This document shows, one piece after another, positions 50,875 through 58,793 of a stretch of 64,000 nt of DNA (its first letter is position 1; each line of letters opens with the position of its first letter). The translations under genes were made by a program, and so were the position numbers. The DNA lies in assembly GCF_000020125.1 (NCBI RefSeq), contig NC_010681.1, forward strand, positions 3,968,001 to 4,032,000. Direction: 5' to 3'. The notes beneath the pieces were generated by a model. That model searched no databases, had not been told where the DNA came from, and saw nothing but the letters and a program-made list of their open reading frames with translations. The stretch comes from Paraburkholderia phytofirmans PsJN (GTDB lineage: Bacteria; Pseudomonadota; Gammaproteobacteria; Burkholderiales; Burkholderiaceae).

Positions 50875-50965
50875 CCACGCGGGCTCTTGCCATCTCTTAC
50901 ACGGGAAAGGATTCGAAAGCGTTACGCGCTTTGCTCCGCGCGCGTGCTTCTCTAAGATGACCTGA

Positions 50966-51694
50966 ATGAACCAATCCATTCTGGTCGTCGATGACGACCC
51001 CGTCGTACGTGAACTCGTCAGCGGCTATCTGCAAGGGCGCGGCTTCAAAGTCGACACGCTTCAGAACGGCCTTGCGCTGCAGCGTCGCTTGCAGGACGAG
51101 CGCCCCGCCTTGATCGTGCTCGACATCATGATGCCGGAGCTCGACGGCATCAGCGCGCTGCGCGCCTTGCGCGTGGCCGGCGACGACATTCCCGTGATTC
51201 TGTTGACGGCGCGCTCCGATCCGATCGATCGCGTGATCGGTCTCGAACTCGGCGCGGACGACTATCTCGGCAAGCCTTTCGAACCGAGCGAACTGGTGGC
51301 GCGGATTCGCACCGTGTTGCGCCGTCGCGGCACGATTGCGCCGAGCGCGCCGGAGCACCGCGCGCCGTATCGCTTCGGCCGTTTCGAAGTGAATTTTCCG
51401 GCGCGCGAATTACGCCGGGACGGTGAGCGCATCTCGCTGCGTTCAAGCGAATTCGCCATGCTGAAGGTATTCGTCAGTCACGCGATGACCGTGCTGACGC
51501 GCGCGCAGTTGCTGGAGAAACTGCACGGCAATAGCGAGGTGCATCGCAATCGCAGCCTGGACGTGTCGATCTGGCGTTTGCGCCGGCTGATCGAAGTGGA
51601 TCCGTCGGAGCCGCGCTATGTGCAAACCGTGTGGGGACGCGGCTACGTGTTCGTGCCCGACGGTGAAATCGGCGCGGCCGAACGCGGCGCCTGA
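50966..51694 (+). CDS. OmpR-family response regulator, no adjacent kinase
   Basis: A 242-aa regulator with a receiver domain (acidic pocket Asp9-Asp11, phosphorylation site Asp53 in VLDIMMP, conserved TAR and Lys in GKPFEP) and a winged-helix DNA-binding domain (about residues 130-235, ending VQTVWGRGYVFVP). It aligns without gaps through the receiver with the regulator at 54.0 kb and is clearly its paralogue. No sensor kinase follows; the next genes are on the opposite strand. Confidence 0.9.
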   Translation: MNQSILVVDDDPVVRELVSGYLQGRGFKVDTLQNGLALQRRLQDERPALIVLDIMMPELDGISALRALRVAGDDIPVILLTARSDPIDRVIGLELGADDYLGKPFEPSELVARIRTVLRRRGTIAPSAPEHRAPYRFGRFEVNFPARELRRDGERISLRSSEFAMLKVFVSHAMTVLTRAQLLEKLHGNSEVHRNRSLDVSIWRLRRLIEVDPSEPRYVQTVWGRGYVFVPDGEIGAAERGA

Positions 51695-51779
51695 CGGGTG
51701 CGCGAAGCGCGCTGGACTTCCGGCTTCATGCGTCGCCTACATTTCAGACCTGTGGTCAGACCCGTAGCACGCCGACGGT

Positions 51780-52451
51780 TCAGAACGTCAGCACGCTCAT
51801 GAACATTCTCTGCAGCCAGCCCATCGTCGTGGAGTCGGACACCATGCCCACGCCGGCCTGCTCGATACGCGCGTTCGCCACCTTGCTCGACGCCACGTAG
51901 TTTCCCGCTTCGATATCCTTAGGATTGACGATGCCTGACAGGCGCAGCCGGTCGCGGTTGCCGCTCATCGCAATCACCTTCTCGCCCGACACCACGAGAT
52001 TGCCCGTCGACATCGTGCCGATCACGGTGACGGCGAGCGTGCCGTTCATGCCGCTGACATCGGTGAGACTGCCCTGCCCTTTGTATTCGGTGCTCGCCGA
52101 GCCGATATTGAACAATCGCGCGAGCCGCGCGGCGGCGTTGGTGGAATGATCGGCGGCGTCGGCGGTGATGCTGCTCGAGCGGCTCGCCGCCGCCGTCGCG
52201 CTGTTGTTGCCGCTGTACGATTCCGAAAGACGGATCGTCAGCACGTCGCCGATATGTTGGGCGCGCGGTGTTTCGTACAGCAGCAGCGGCGTGCCGGCTT
52301 GATAGATCGCGCCTTGCGTGTTGACGTTCAGCGGAGCCGAGGCGAGCGGCGGCGCCATCGGCGTATCGACGATCGAGTTTTGCTGGTGGCTCGCGCAAGC
52401 CGCGAGGTAAGCCGCCGCGCCGAGCGCGACAGTCAGACGTAGCACAGTCAT
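51780..52451 (-). CDS. FlgH-family lipoprotein (flagellar L-ring-like), isolated
   Basis: A 223-aa lipoprotein with Cys19 in LAAC. The body matches FlgH: GDVLTIRLSESYSG, VSGEKVIAMSGNRDRLRLSGIVNPKDIEAGNYVASSKVANARIE is the FlgH core, and it ends MGWLQRMFMSVLTF as L-ring proteins do. FlgH forms the outer-membrane L ring of the flagellum with FlgI, but no other flagellar gene is present here. AAGGAG precedes the ATG at 52451; the much longer upstream frame is ignored. It ends a minus-strand run of exported-protein genes. A non-flagellar role, or a second flagellar system elsewhere, is possible. Confidence 0.8.
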   Translation of the reverse strand: MTVLRLTVALGAAAYLAACASHQQNSIVDTPMAPPLASAPLNVNTQGAIYQAGTPLLLYETPRAQHIGDVLTIRLSESYSGNNSATAAASRSSSITADAADHSTNAAARLARLFNIGSASTEYKGQGSLTDVSGMNGTLAVTVIGTMSTGNLVVSGEKVIAMSGNRDRLRLSGIVNPKDIEAGNYVASSKVANARIEQAGVGMVSDSTTMGWLQRMFMSVLTF

Positions 52452-52513
52452 GCATGCTCCTTGTTGGGAACGGGTGATGCGGCCGCCGTTAGTGCCGCAC
52501 TCATTGGCGCGCA

Positions 52514-53227
52514 TCAGCCCGCCTCCGCGCCGCTCGCCTGCCATTGCCGCACCACCGACTTCACCCACGCATCCGAGCCCTTCAGCAAATAGGTGAGCGT
52601 GCCGTTGCGCGTGCCCGGCAGAAAGCACAACGTGATCGAACTCACCGCGTTTTCCCAGACATACGTGGGCATCGCGCCAGTCGCCGACACGTTCTGCGTG
52701 GCGAGACGCGGCGGCCCGTAGCGATCCGCGAGCGCGTCGCGCAAATCCTCGGCGGTGATCTCGTCGATCACGAAAGAAATTTCGTACAGATGCAGCGCGC
52801 TCTGCCCATCTACGCGCGCGAAGCGCAGCACGTGCTCCAGCGCGGGCGCGCCGTCGACCACCGCTTGCGACACCGCCCAGCCGTTGTCCGCGCGATGCGC
52901 CCAGCGGCAGGCCACCGTCAGACTGTCGCGCGACTTGAGCCGCATGCCGAGCGCGCCCGCCTGCACGTCCGTCTCGCAGACCGGGACGCTGCCGAGCGGC
53001 GTCGCCCGCACGCTCGAGCCCGCGCGGAATTCGTCGAGCGTGATGCCGAGCGTAATGCCACGGAAGGCGAACGGCGCGTCTTGCGAACGCCGCCGTGCAT
53101 CGGCGGAAGGGTCTTTCGACGCGGCGCTCGCCGTACTCGCGTCGCGTGCGGGCGGCTGCGCTTTCGCGCTCGACGACAGCACGCCGCACAGCAACGCCAG
53201 CGCCAAGGCAATCCGTTTGAGTGTCAT
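52514..53227 (-). CDS. Secreted hypothetical protein, 237 aa
   Basis: A Sec signal peptide (IALALALLCGVLSSSAKA) is followed by a low-complexity Ala/Ser/Asp stretch and a domain beginning FAFRGITLGITLDEFR, a pattern seen in small periplasmic domains that compare a protein's variation with a fixed core. Three cysteines in the mature part. I do not recognise a family. It starts 3 bases after the small lipoprotein's stop and precedes the FlgH-like gene by 62 bases, so all three are likely one transcript. Confidence 0.65.
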   Translation of the reverse strand: MTLKRIALALALLCGVLSSSAKAQPPARDASTASAASKDPSADARRRSQDAPFAFRGITLGITLDEFRAGSSVRATPLGSVPVCETDVQAGALGMRLKSRDSLTVACRWAHRADNGWAVSQAVVDGAPALEHVLRFARVDGQSALHLYEISFVIDEITAEDLRDALADRYGPPRLATQNVSATGAMPTYVWENAVSSITLCFLPGTRNGTLTYLLKGSDAWVKSVVRQWQASGAEAG

Positions 53228-53230
53228 GAT

Positions 53231-53428
53231 TCAGTCGATGGCGGATGAACACATGTCGAACGGCGAGGCCGCTGCATGGCCCACGACCGGGACGATTTTC
53301 AGCGTGGCCGAAGTCAGCCGGCACGGCAGGGCGGCGACGGCGCAGCCACCCAGGGGCAGCAGCGCCGCGCCGAGCGTCAGCCACGCAACGACACGCATGA
53401 AGCGGCGAAGAATTCTCGGAGTCGACAC
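53231..53428 (-). CDS. Small lipoprotein, DUF6726-like
   Basis: A 65-aa lipoprotein with lipobox LGGC (Cys29). The short mature part AVAALPCRLTSATLKIVPVVGHAAASPFDMCSSAID has two cysteines and resembles the small DUF6726 lipoproteins as I remember them. The GTG at 53428 has GAGG at 5 bases; an ATG at 53398 is the alternative. Function unknown. It is followed at once by the secreted 237-aa protein. Confidence 0.65.
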   Translation of the reverse strand: MSTPRILRRFMRVVAWLTLGAALLPLGGCAVAALPCRLTSATLKIVPVVGHAAASPFDMCSSAID

Positions 53429-53443
53429 GTGGGCCTCGGTACG

Positions 53444-53626
53444 TCAGGCGGTCGTATTGACGTGGTGCCCGACGAGCCCGGTGGGCAGCGACGGCGGCGT
53501 CTGAGCACCGGACTCTCGCGTCGGCGTGGCGGCGCTGGGGTTGTTGGCCGCTACAGGCCTTTCGGCCGGCGACGTCGGCGCCAAAGAAGAGAAGCGGGTT
53601 GAAGACAGATTGCTGGGAACGGTCAT
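53444..53626 (-). CDS. Possible 60-aa protein at the head of the exported-protein cluster
   Basis: A short Ser/Pro/Thr-rich reading frame with ATG preceded by GAGG at about 8 bases, ending 15 bases before the small lipoprotein. It has no signal peptide or recognisable motif. Position and ribosome site support translation; lack of family makes it uncertain. The 409 bases upstream (53627-54035), up to the divergent regulator, contain no other gene I can support and should hold both promoters. Confidence 0.4.
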   Translation of the reverse strand: MTVPSNLSSTRFSSLAPTSPAERPVAANNPSAATPTRESGAQTPPSLPTGLVGHHVNTTA

Positions 53627-54035
53627 GATGAGCCTCGCGTGGCGCTAGGTTTCGATTTCACGCCGCCTGCCGTGGGCCCAAGGCGTTAGGCTTTTTTCAG
53701 CATGCGGCGCAACGTACTGCACGACGAATCATCTCGCCGGCCACGCGATGCCGATGCACGAAGGAAAGCGCGCTTTCCGACGGTTCTTACGAGCCGTTCC
53801 GACCTGTTTCGAGCGGTTCCAGATGCGCGCAAATTCTTGCCTGCGATGATTGTTCGCGCTGCGAAACGAAATCGGCGCCGCCGCGCGCGTTGCCCAATAT
53901 GAGGCGGCTGAAATATCTCGCAAGCCTTGCGTAGCAGGCCTGACAAGCGGGCCGGCCGAAGCGGAGCGGCCTCTCGTAAGCGTTGGTAAGAAAACAGTCG
54001 GCCGCGCGTCGTGCGCGTCAGCTTAAAATTTCAGC

Positions 54036-54776
54036 ATGAATCCACAGGTCCTTATCGTCGACGACGATCCGGTCGTACGCGATCTGCTTTGCAAGTTTCT
54101 GCAGTCGAACGGCTTTGACGCGTCCGTGCTCCACGACGGCACACACCTCCAGCGTCGGCTTGAACGCGAACGGCCGTCCGTCGTCGTGCTCGACATCATG
54201 ATGCCGAACACCGACGGCTTGCGCGCGCTCACCGCGTTGCGCGCCGCCGGCGACGACATTCCGGTGATCTTCGTAACGGCGCGCGGCACGGTGGCCGACC
54301 GCATTGTCGGGCTCTCGCTCGGCGCGGACGACTATCTGACCAAGCCGTTCGATCCGCGCGAATTGCTCGCCCGCATCCACACCGTTTTGCGCCGGCGCGG
54401 GCCGTCCACCACGAGCGCGCCGGAAGCCCGCAAGCCGTATCGCTTCGGCCCGTTCGAGCTCGACTTCGCCACCCGTTCGCTGTGCCGCGACAACTCCAAG
54501 CTGCCGCTGCGCGACAGTGAGTTCGCGCTCCTGAAGATCTTCGTCAACAATCCGTACAAGGTGCTGTCGCGCGTGCTGATTCACGATCTCGTGCATCGCG
54601 ACAATCTCGCCTTCCGCGACCGCAGCCTCGACGTGCCGATCTGGCGCCTGCGCCGCGTGATCGAAGACGACCCGTCCAATCCCTGCTACGTGCAAACGGT
54701 GCGCGGCAAAGGCTACGTCTTCGTGCCCGACGCCGACGGCACGCCCTTCGCCGACGAGGCCGCCTCAAGCGCATGA
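54036..54776 (+). CDS. OmpR-family response regulator paired with a sensor kinase
   Basis: A 246-aa regulator with acidic pocket Asp9-Asp11, phosphorylation site Asp53 in VLDIMMP, conserved Lys in TKPFDP, and a winged-helix domain ending VQTVRGKGYVFVP. It is a close paralogue of the regulator at 51.0 kb. Its stop overlaps the kinase start in ATGA. Targets are not known; the divergent exported-protein cluster is a candidate. Confidence 0.93.
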   Translation: MNPQVLIVDDDPVVRDLLCKFLQSNGFDASVLHDGTHLQRRLERERPSVVVLDIMMPNTDGLRALTALRAAGDDIPVIFVTARGTVADRIVGLSLGADDYLTKPFDPRELLARIHTVLRRRGPSTTSAPEARKPYRFGPFELDFATRSLCRDNSKLPLRDSEFALLKIFVNNPYKVLSRVLIHDLVHRDNLAFRDRSLDVPIWRLRRVIEDDPSNPCYVQTVRGKGYVFVPDADGTPFADEAASSA

Positions 54777-56044
54777 AAAACCCGCTGAACACGCTGTTCG
54801 GCAGAATGGCGTTACTCTCGGCGGCGGTGTTGTTCGCCATTCAGGCCGGCTGGTTCGTGCTGGTGGTGATGCAGCCGCCGCGCCATGAAATTGACGGCTT
54901 CGCGCGCGGCATTTTGCTGGTGCTGCAGGCCGTCAACGGCGAGCCGATGAAGGGCGCCGCGCTCGCGCCCGCCATGCGCGTGCACCTCGTGCCCACCTGG
55001 AACATGCCGGCGAGCGTGCATCTGCATAAGCCGACGCAGCATCCGCTGGAAGAGCTGAGCCGGCATTTGCGCGAAAATCTGCCGCCCGGCACGCAGATCG
55101 CCGTCGACGACCTACGCCCGCCGCAGTTATGGGTGCTGTTTCCCGGCAAGCCGAACTGGGTCGTGGTGCCGGTCGACGTGCCGCCGCGCCCGCGCTTTCT
55201 GATCGAATCGATTTCGATGCTGCTCGCCGCGCTGATCCTCTCGCTGTTCGCGGTCTGGCAGATGCAGCGGCCGCTCTCGCGCGTCGCCGATGCCGCGCGT
55301 GCGTTCGGTTCGGGCGGCCGTCCGGAACCCGTGACGGTGCAAGGCCCGCGCGAGTTGCGCGATCTGATCGGTTCGTTCAACGACATGATGCGGCGTCTGA
55401 ACGAAGCGGGCGACGATCAGGCCGTGATGCTGGCCGGCGTCGCGCACGATCTGAAGGCGCCGCTCACGCGGTTGAAGCTGCGCGCGAGCGTGCTGGTCGC
55501 GGAAAACGAGCGCGCCGGCCTGATCCGCGACGTCGACTCGCTCACCAACATCGTCCAGCAGTTTCTCGAATTCGCGGGCCAGTCCGCCGACGCCGGGCCG
55601 CCGGTCGAAGTCGACGACTTCCTGCAAGAGCAGTTCTCCGCCAGCGACAGCACCGAAGCACCGCTCTTCACACTCGACCTGCGCGCCGGTTCGGCGTTCA
55701 AACTGCCGCGTACCCTGCTCGACCGGCTGGTCACGAACCTCGTCGACAACGCGCTCGAACACGGCGCGCCGCCGGTGGATATCGCCACCGCCCGTACTGA
55801 CGGCCGTTGGGTGATCAGCGTGCGCGACCGCGGTCCCGGCATTCCGGACGACCGCATCGCCGCCGCCATGAAGCCGTTCGTCCGGCTCGACGCGGCGCGT
55901 GGCGGCGAAGGACATTGCGGCCTCGGGCTCGCGATCGTCGCGCGGCTCGCTCACGATCGCGGCGGACGCTGTCACGTGCGCAATCACGCGCACGGCGGTC
56001 TGGAAGTGCGGATCGAATTGCCGGTTGTACCGGCGTTGACGTGA
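54773..56044 (+). CDS. Sensor histidine kinase
   Basis: A 423-aa EnvZ-like kinase. A membrane helix at residues 10-32, a periplasmic sensor domain of about 115 residues with no family I recognise, a second helix near residue 148-166, HAMP, then the HisKA motif VAHDLKAPLTRLKL with the phosphorylated His225. The ATPase domain has the N box LVDNALEHG, G1 DRGPGIP and G2 GHCGLGLAI. It is co-translated with the preceding regulator and followed by a terminator. Confidence 0.93.
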   Translation: MKNPLNTLFGRMALLSAAVLFAIQAGWFVLVVMQPPRHEIDGFARGILLVLQAVNGEPMKGAALAPAMRVHLVPTWNMPASVHLHKPTQHPLEELSRHLRENLPPGTQIAVDDLRPPQLWVLFPGKPNWVVVPVDVPPRPRFLIESISMLLAALILSLFAVWQMQRPLSRVADAARAFGSGGRPEPVTVQGPRELRDLIGSFNDMMRRLNEAGDDQAVMLAGVAHDLKAPLTRLKLRASVLVAENERAGLIRDVDSLTNIVQQFLEFAGQSADAGPPVEVDDFLQEQFSASDSTEAPLFTLDLRAGSAFKLPRTLLDRLVTNLVDNALEHGAPPVDIATARTDGRWVISVRDRGPGIPDDRIAAAMKPFVRLDAARGGEGHCGLGLAIVARLAHDRGGRCHVRNHAHGGLEVRIELPVVPALT

Positions 56045-56153
56045 GAGAGACGTGAGCGAGATTGGACGGCGCTTACGCGCCCTTACTGGATCGACCGTCG
56101 CAGGCGCGGCGGCTTTATAGTCGGCCTCGGCAACCTCGATGCCGCCCTTCTCT

Positions 56154-56185
56154 GTCCGCCCCGTCATTTAGGGCGGACTTTTTTT
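56154..56185 (+). terminator. Terminator after the two-component operon
   Basis: GTCCGCCC (56154-56161) pairs with GGGCGGAC (56171-56178), followed by seven T. It lies 110 bases after the kinase stop. Confidence 0.9.
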
Positions 56186-56231
56186 GCCCGCGTTTAACGT
56201 CTTCTGGCGCTCGGGTCGCCGCGTTGACGCC

Positions 56232-57182
56232 TCAGACCACGAGGCGGCTGTGCAAGGTGTCGATGGTCGTTTGCGAGACGCCGAGGCCTTGCGTCAGATA
56301 GCTCACCATCGTGCCGTAGATCGCCTGCACCTGGTCGAATCCCGCCTGCAGATAATTTTCCTGGACATTCATCAACGGCGCTTCGGCGGAAGCAATGGCG
56401 TCGCCGTCCTGTGCGCGCAACCTGTTGGTTTGCGTCTCGATCGACGGCGCCAGATAGACGTTGCTCAGCAGATAGTCCTGCATGATGACGTCGAGCGGAA
56501 CGTTCGCAATGCTGAGCAGGAGCGCCGCGACCCAGCCGGCGCGGTCCTTGCCCGCGTTGGAGTGAAAGAGTTGCGCGCCGGGCCCTTCGGCGAGACTCGT
56601 CAGCAGTGCACCGTATGCGGCGCGCTGAGCGGCGCCGGTGACATAACCGCGCGCCTGCGATTCCATGAACGCGACGGCGGCGCCCGTCGTCTCGAAGTTT
56701 GGCGCGACGAAGTCAGCGATGCCGAGCACATTGAGCGTCTGGGTGGTCGCGCCGCTCGGCAGGATATCGGCGGTACGGGTGATTTCACCGGGCGTGCGCA
56801 GATCGTAGACAGAGGCAATGCCGAGCCGGTCGATCGTCGCCCGGTCGGTGGTGTTGAGTGTCAACGCGTTCGCGCGGTAGAACGCACCCCGGCGCATCTG
56901 TTTGCCGTCGACGGTCGGATATCCCGCGGCCGCGCCCGCCAGATCGCGGAAGTTATCGACCGATGCGAGACGCGGCGTGGCCGGCTGATCGGCGTCGAGG
57001 TTGCCGCCGCCACACGCGGACAGCAGCGAGCCGCTCATACCGGAAACCAGCAGCACGCTGGCCGAGCGCTTCAGAAACGCGCGGCGCGAGGCCAGCGGCG
57101 CCTCGTTCGAGAGTTGGCTTGCCCGCGGAAAAGTGCTCGCGGAGCGACGGGATGGCGAGCAGGTTTTTGCGGTAGCGGGCAT
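56232..57182 (-). CDS. Tat-exported lipoprotein of the tyrosine-phosphatase family, catalytic Cys replaced by Ser
   Basis: A 316-aa protein of the Y_phosphatase3/IphP-like family. The N-terminus has a twin-arginine motif SRRAFLK followed by a hydrophobic segment ending in lipobox LSAC, so it is probably a Tat-exported lipoprotein. The body has FRDLAGAAAGYPTVDGKQMRRGAFYRAN and GIASVYDLRTPGE, typical of this family. The phosphatase P-loop, normally HCxxGKDR, reads HSNAGKDRAG, with Ser208 at the nucleophile position (56559-56561). It may be inactive, or the substitution may be recent. No adjacent partner gene. Confidence 0.8.
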   Translation of the reverse strand: MPATAKTCSPSRRSASTFPRASQLSNEAPLASRRAFLKRSASVLLVSGMSGSLLSACGGGNLDADQPATPRLASVDNFRDLAGAAAGYPTVDGKQMRRGAFYRANALTLNTTDRATIDRLGIASVYDLRTPGEITRTADILPSGATTQTLNVLGIADFVAPNFETTGAAVAFMESQARGYVTGAAQRAAYGALLTSLAEGPGAQLFHSNAGKDRAGWVAALLLSIANVPLDVIMQDYLLSNVYLAPSIETQTNRLRAQDGDAIASAEAPLMNVQENYLQAGFDQVQAIYGTMVSYLTQGLGVSQTTIDTLHSRLVV

Positions 57183-57516
57183 CGGCGTGGCTGGCGCGGG
57201 CGTGAGTGGATAAGTCGCAGCATCGGCGCTGCGAGCGCAGTTTAACCATGCTCAATATCGTTTGGGTTACACGGTAGTAGTTGGTAAGGAAAAAGCGGCT
57301 CGCGCGCGTCGCCCGAACAGCGCGATCGCCAGCCTGGCCGCGGCATTGGCTTTTCCTCGCGCAGATTTCTCCGGCTTTTCATCTCTTATCGGTTTCTTAC
57401 CGGTGCCTGCCATTTTTGACCACAACTGGCCGCACGACGCCCCATCCCCTTAGAATACAAACACCCCACATTCACGCCGACGGCAGGCCAACAAGCCCTG
57501 GAGACCACAACAAAAC

Positions 57517-58776
57517 ATGCCTTCTCTCCAATGGTTCACCGAACTGACCCAGCGCGAACGCCGCACGCTGTACGCCGGCTTCGGCGGTTACGCAGTCGAC
57601 GCCTTCGACTTCATGATTTACTCGTTCCTCATTCCGACGCTGATCGCGACGTGGGGCATGACCAAGAGCGAAGCCGGCATGATCGCCACCAGTTCGCTGA
57701 TCTCGTCGGCGGTGGGCGGCTGGCTCGCCGGCATTCTGGCCGACCGCTACGGCCGCATCCGCGTATTGCAGTGGACCATCGCCACCTTCGCGCTGTTCAC
57801 TTTCCTGTCCGGCTTCACGCACTCGTTCTGGCAGTTGCTCACCACGCGCACGCTGCAGGGCATCGGCTTCGGCGGTGAATGGTCGGTCGTGACGATCATG
57901 ATGGCCGAGACCATTCGCTCGCCTCAGCATCGCGCGAAAGCGGTCGGCACCGTGCAAAGCAGTTGGTCGTTCGGCTGGGCGGCCGCGGCCATCATTTACT
58001 GGGCATTCTTCGCGCTGCTGCCGGAGCAATATGCATGGCGCGCCTGCTTCTGGATCGGCCTGCTGCCCGCCGCATGGATCATCTACATTCGCCGCAACGT
58101 GAGCGATCCGGAGATCTTTCTCGAAACACGCCGGGCTCGGGAGAGCGGTTTCGACACCTCGCACTTCCTGCAGATCTTCTCGGGCGCCCACCTCAAAACC
58201 ACCCTGCTCGGCAGCGTGCTGTGCACCGGCATGCTCGGCGGCTATTACGCGATCACCACGTGGCTGCCGACCTATCTGAAAACCGTGCGGCATCTGTCGG
58301 TGTTCAACACCAGCGGTTATCTGATCGTGCTGATCGTCGGTTCATTCACGGGGTATATCGTCGGCGCGATTCTGTGCGACAAGATCGGCCGGCGCGCGTC
58401 GTTCGTGCTGTTCGCGATCGGCTCTTTCGTGCTCGGCATGTTCTACACCATGCTGCCGATCACCGACGGCATGATGCTGGCGCTCGGCTTTCCGCTTGGC
58501 ATCGTGGTGCAAGGGATTTTCGCGGGCGTGGGCGCTTACCTGTCCGAGCTTTATCCGAATGCGATACGCGGCTCGGGACAAGGATTCTGCTACAACCTCG
58601 GGCGCGGACTCGGTTCATTCTTTCCGATTCTGGTCGGTACACTGTCGCAAACCATGACGCTGGTGAAAGCGATGGGCATCGTGGCCGGCTCGGGCTATCT
58701 GCTCGTGATCGTCGCCGCGTTGTGTCTGCCCGAAACCAAGGGCAAGGTACTCGGCACGGCCCAGCCTACCGCCTGA
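57517..58776 (+). CDS. MFS transporter next to D-amino-acid dehydrogenase
   Basis: A 419-aa inner-membrane MFS protein with about 12 helices, like the sialate/aromatic-acid (NanT/AAHS) branch: GYAVDAFDFMIYSFLIP in helix 1 with the charged pair typical of that group, ADRYGRIRV after helix 2, and CDKIGRR in the second half. GGAGACC lies upstream of the ATG. A dadA gene begins 17 bases downstream, so it may import the amino acid that DadA oxidises; this is inference. Confidence 0.82.
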   Translation: MPSLQWFTELTQRERRTLYAGFGGYAVDAFDFMIYSFLIPTLIATWGMTKSEAGMIATSSLISSAVGGWLAGILADRYGRIRVLQWTIATFALFTFLSGFTHSFWQLLTTRTLQGIGFGGEWSVVTIMMAETIRSPQHRAKAVGTVQSSWSFGWAAAAIIYWAFFALLPEQYAWRACFWIGLLPAAWIIYIRRNVSDPEIFLETRRARESGFDTSHFLQIFSGAHLKTTLLGSVLCTGMLGGYYAITTWLPTYLKTVRHLSVFNTSGYLIVLIVGSFTGYIVGAILCDKIGRRASFVLFAIGSFVLGMFYTMLPITDGMMLALGFPLGIVVQGIFAGVGAYLSELYPNAIRGSGQGFCYNLGRGLGSFFPILVGTLSQTMTLVKAMGIVAGSGYLLVIVAALCLPETKGKVLGTAQPTA

Positions 58777-58793
58777 ATCCGCAGTACACACAC

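Noticed and set aside
51780..53384. 534-aa frame including the FlgH-like protein
   Set aside because: The upstream part is the shadow of the secreted-protein genes. A strong ribosome site and lipoprotein signal occur at 52451.
57879..58793. 300-codon open frame ahead of and in frame with dadA
   Set aside because: It lies wholly within the MFS gene in another frame, is Arg/His-rich as expected for high-GC shadows, and has no family resemblance; dadA conservation begins at 58794.
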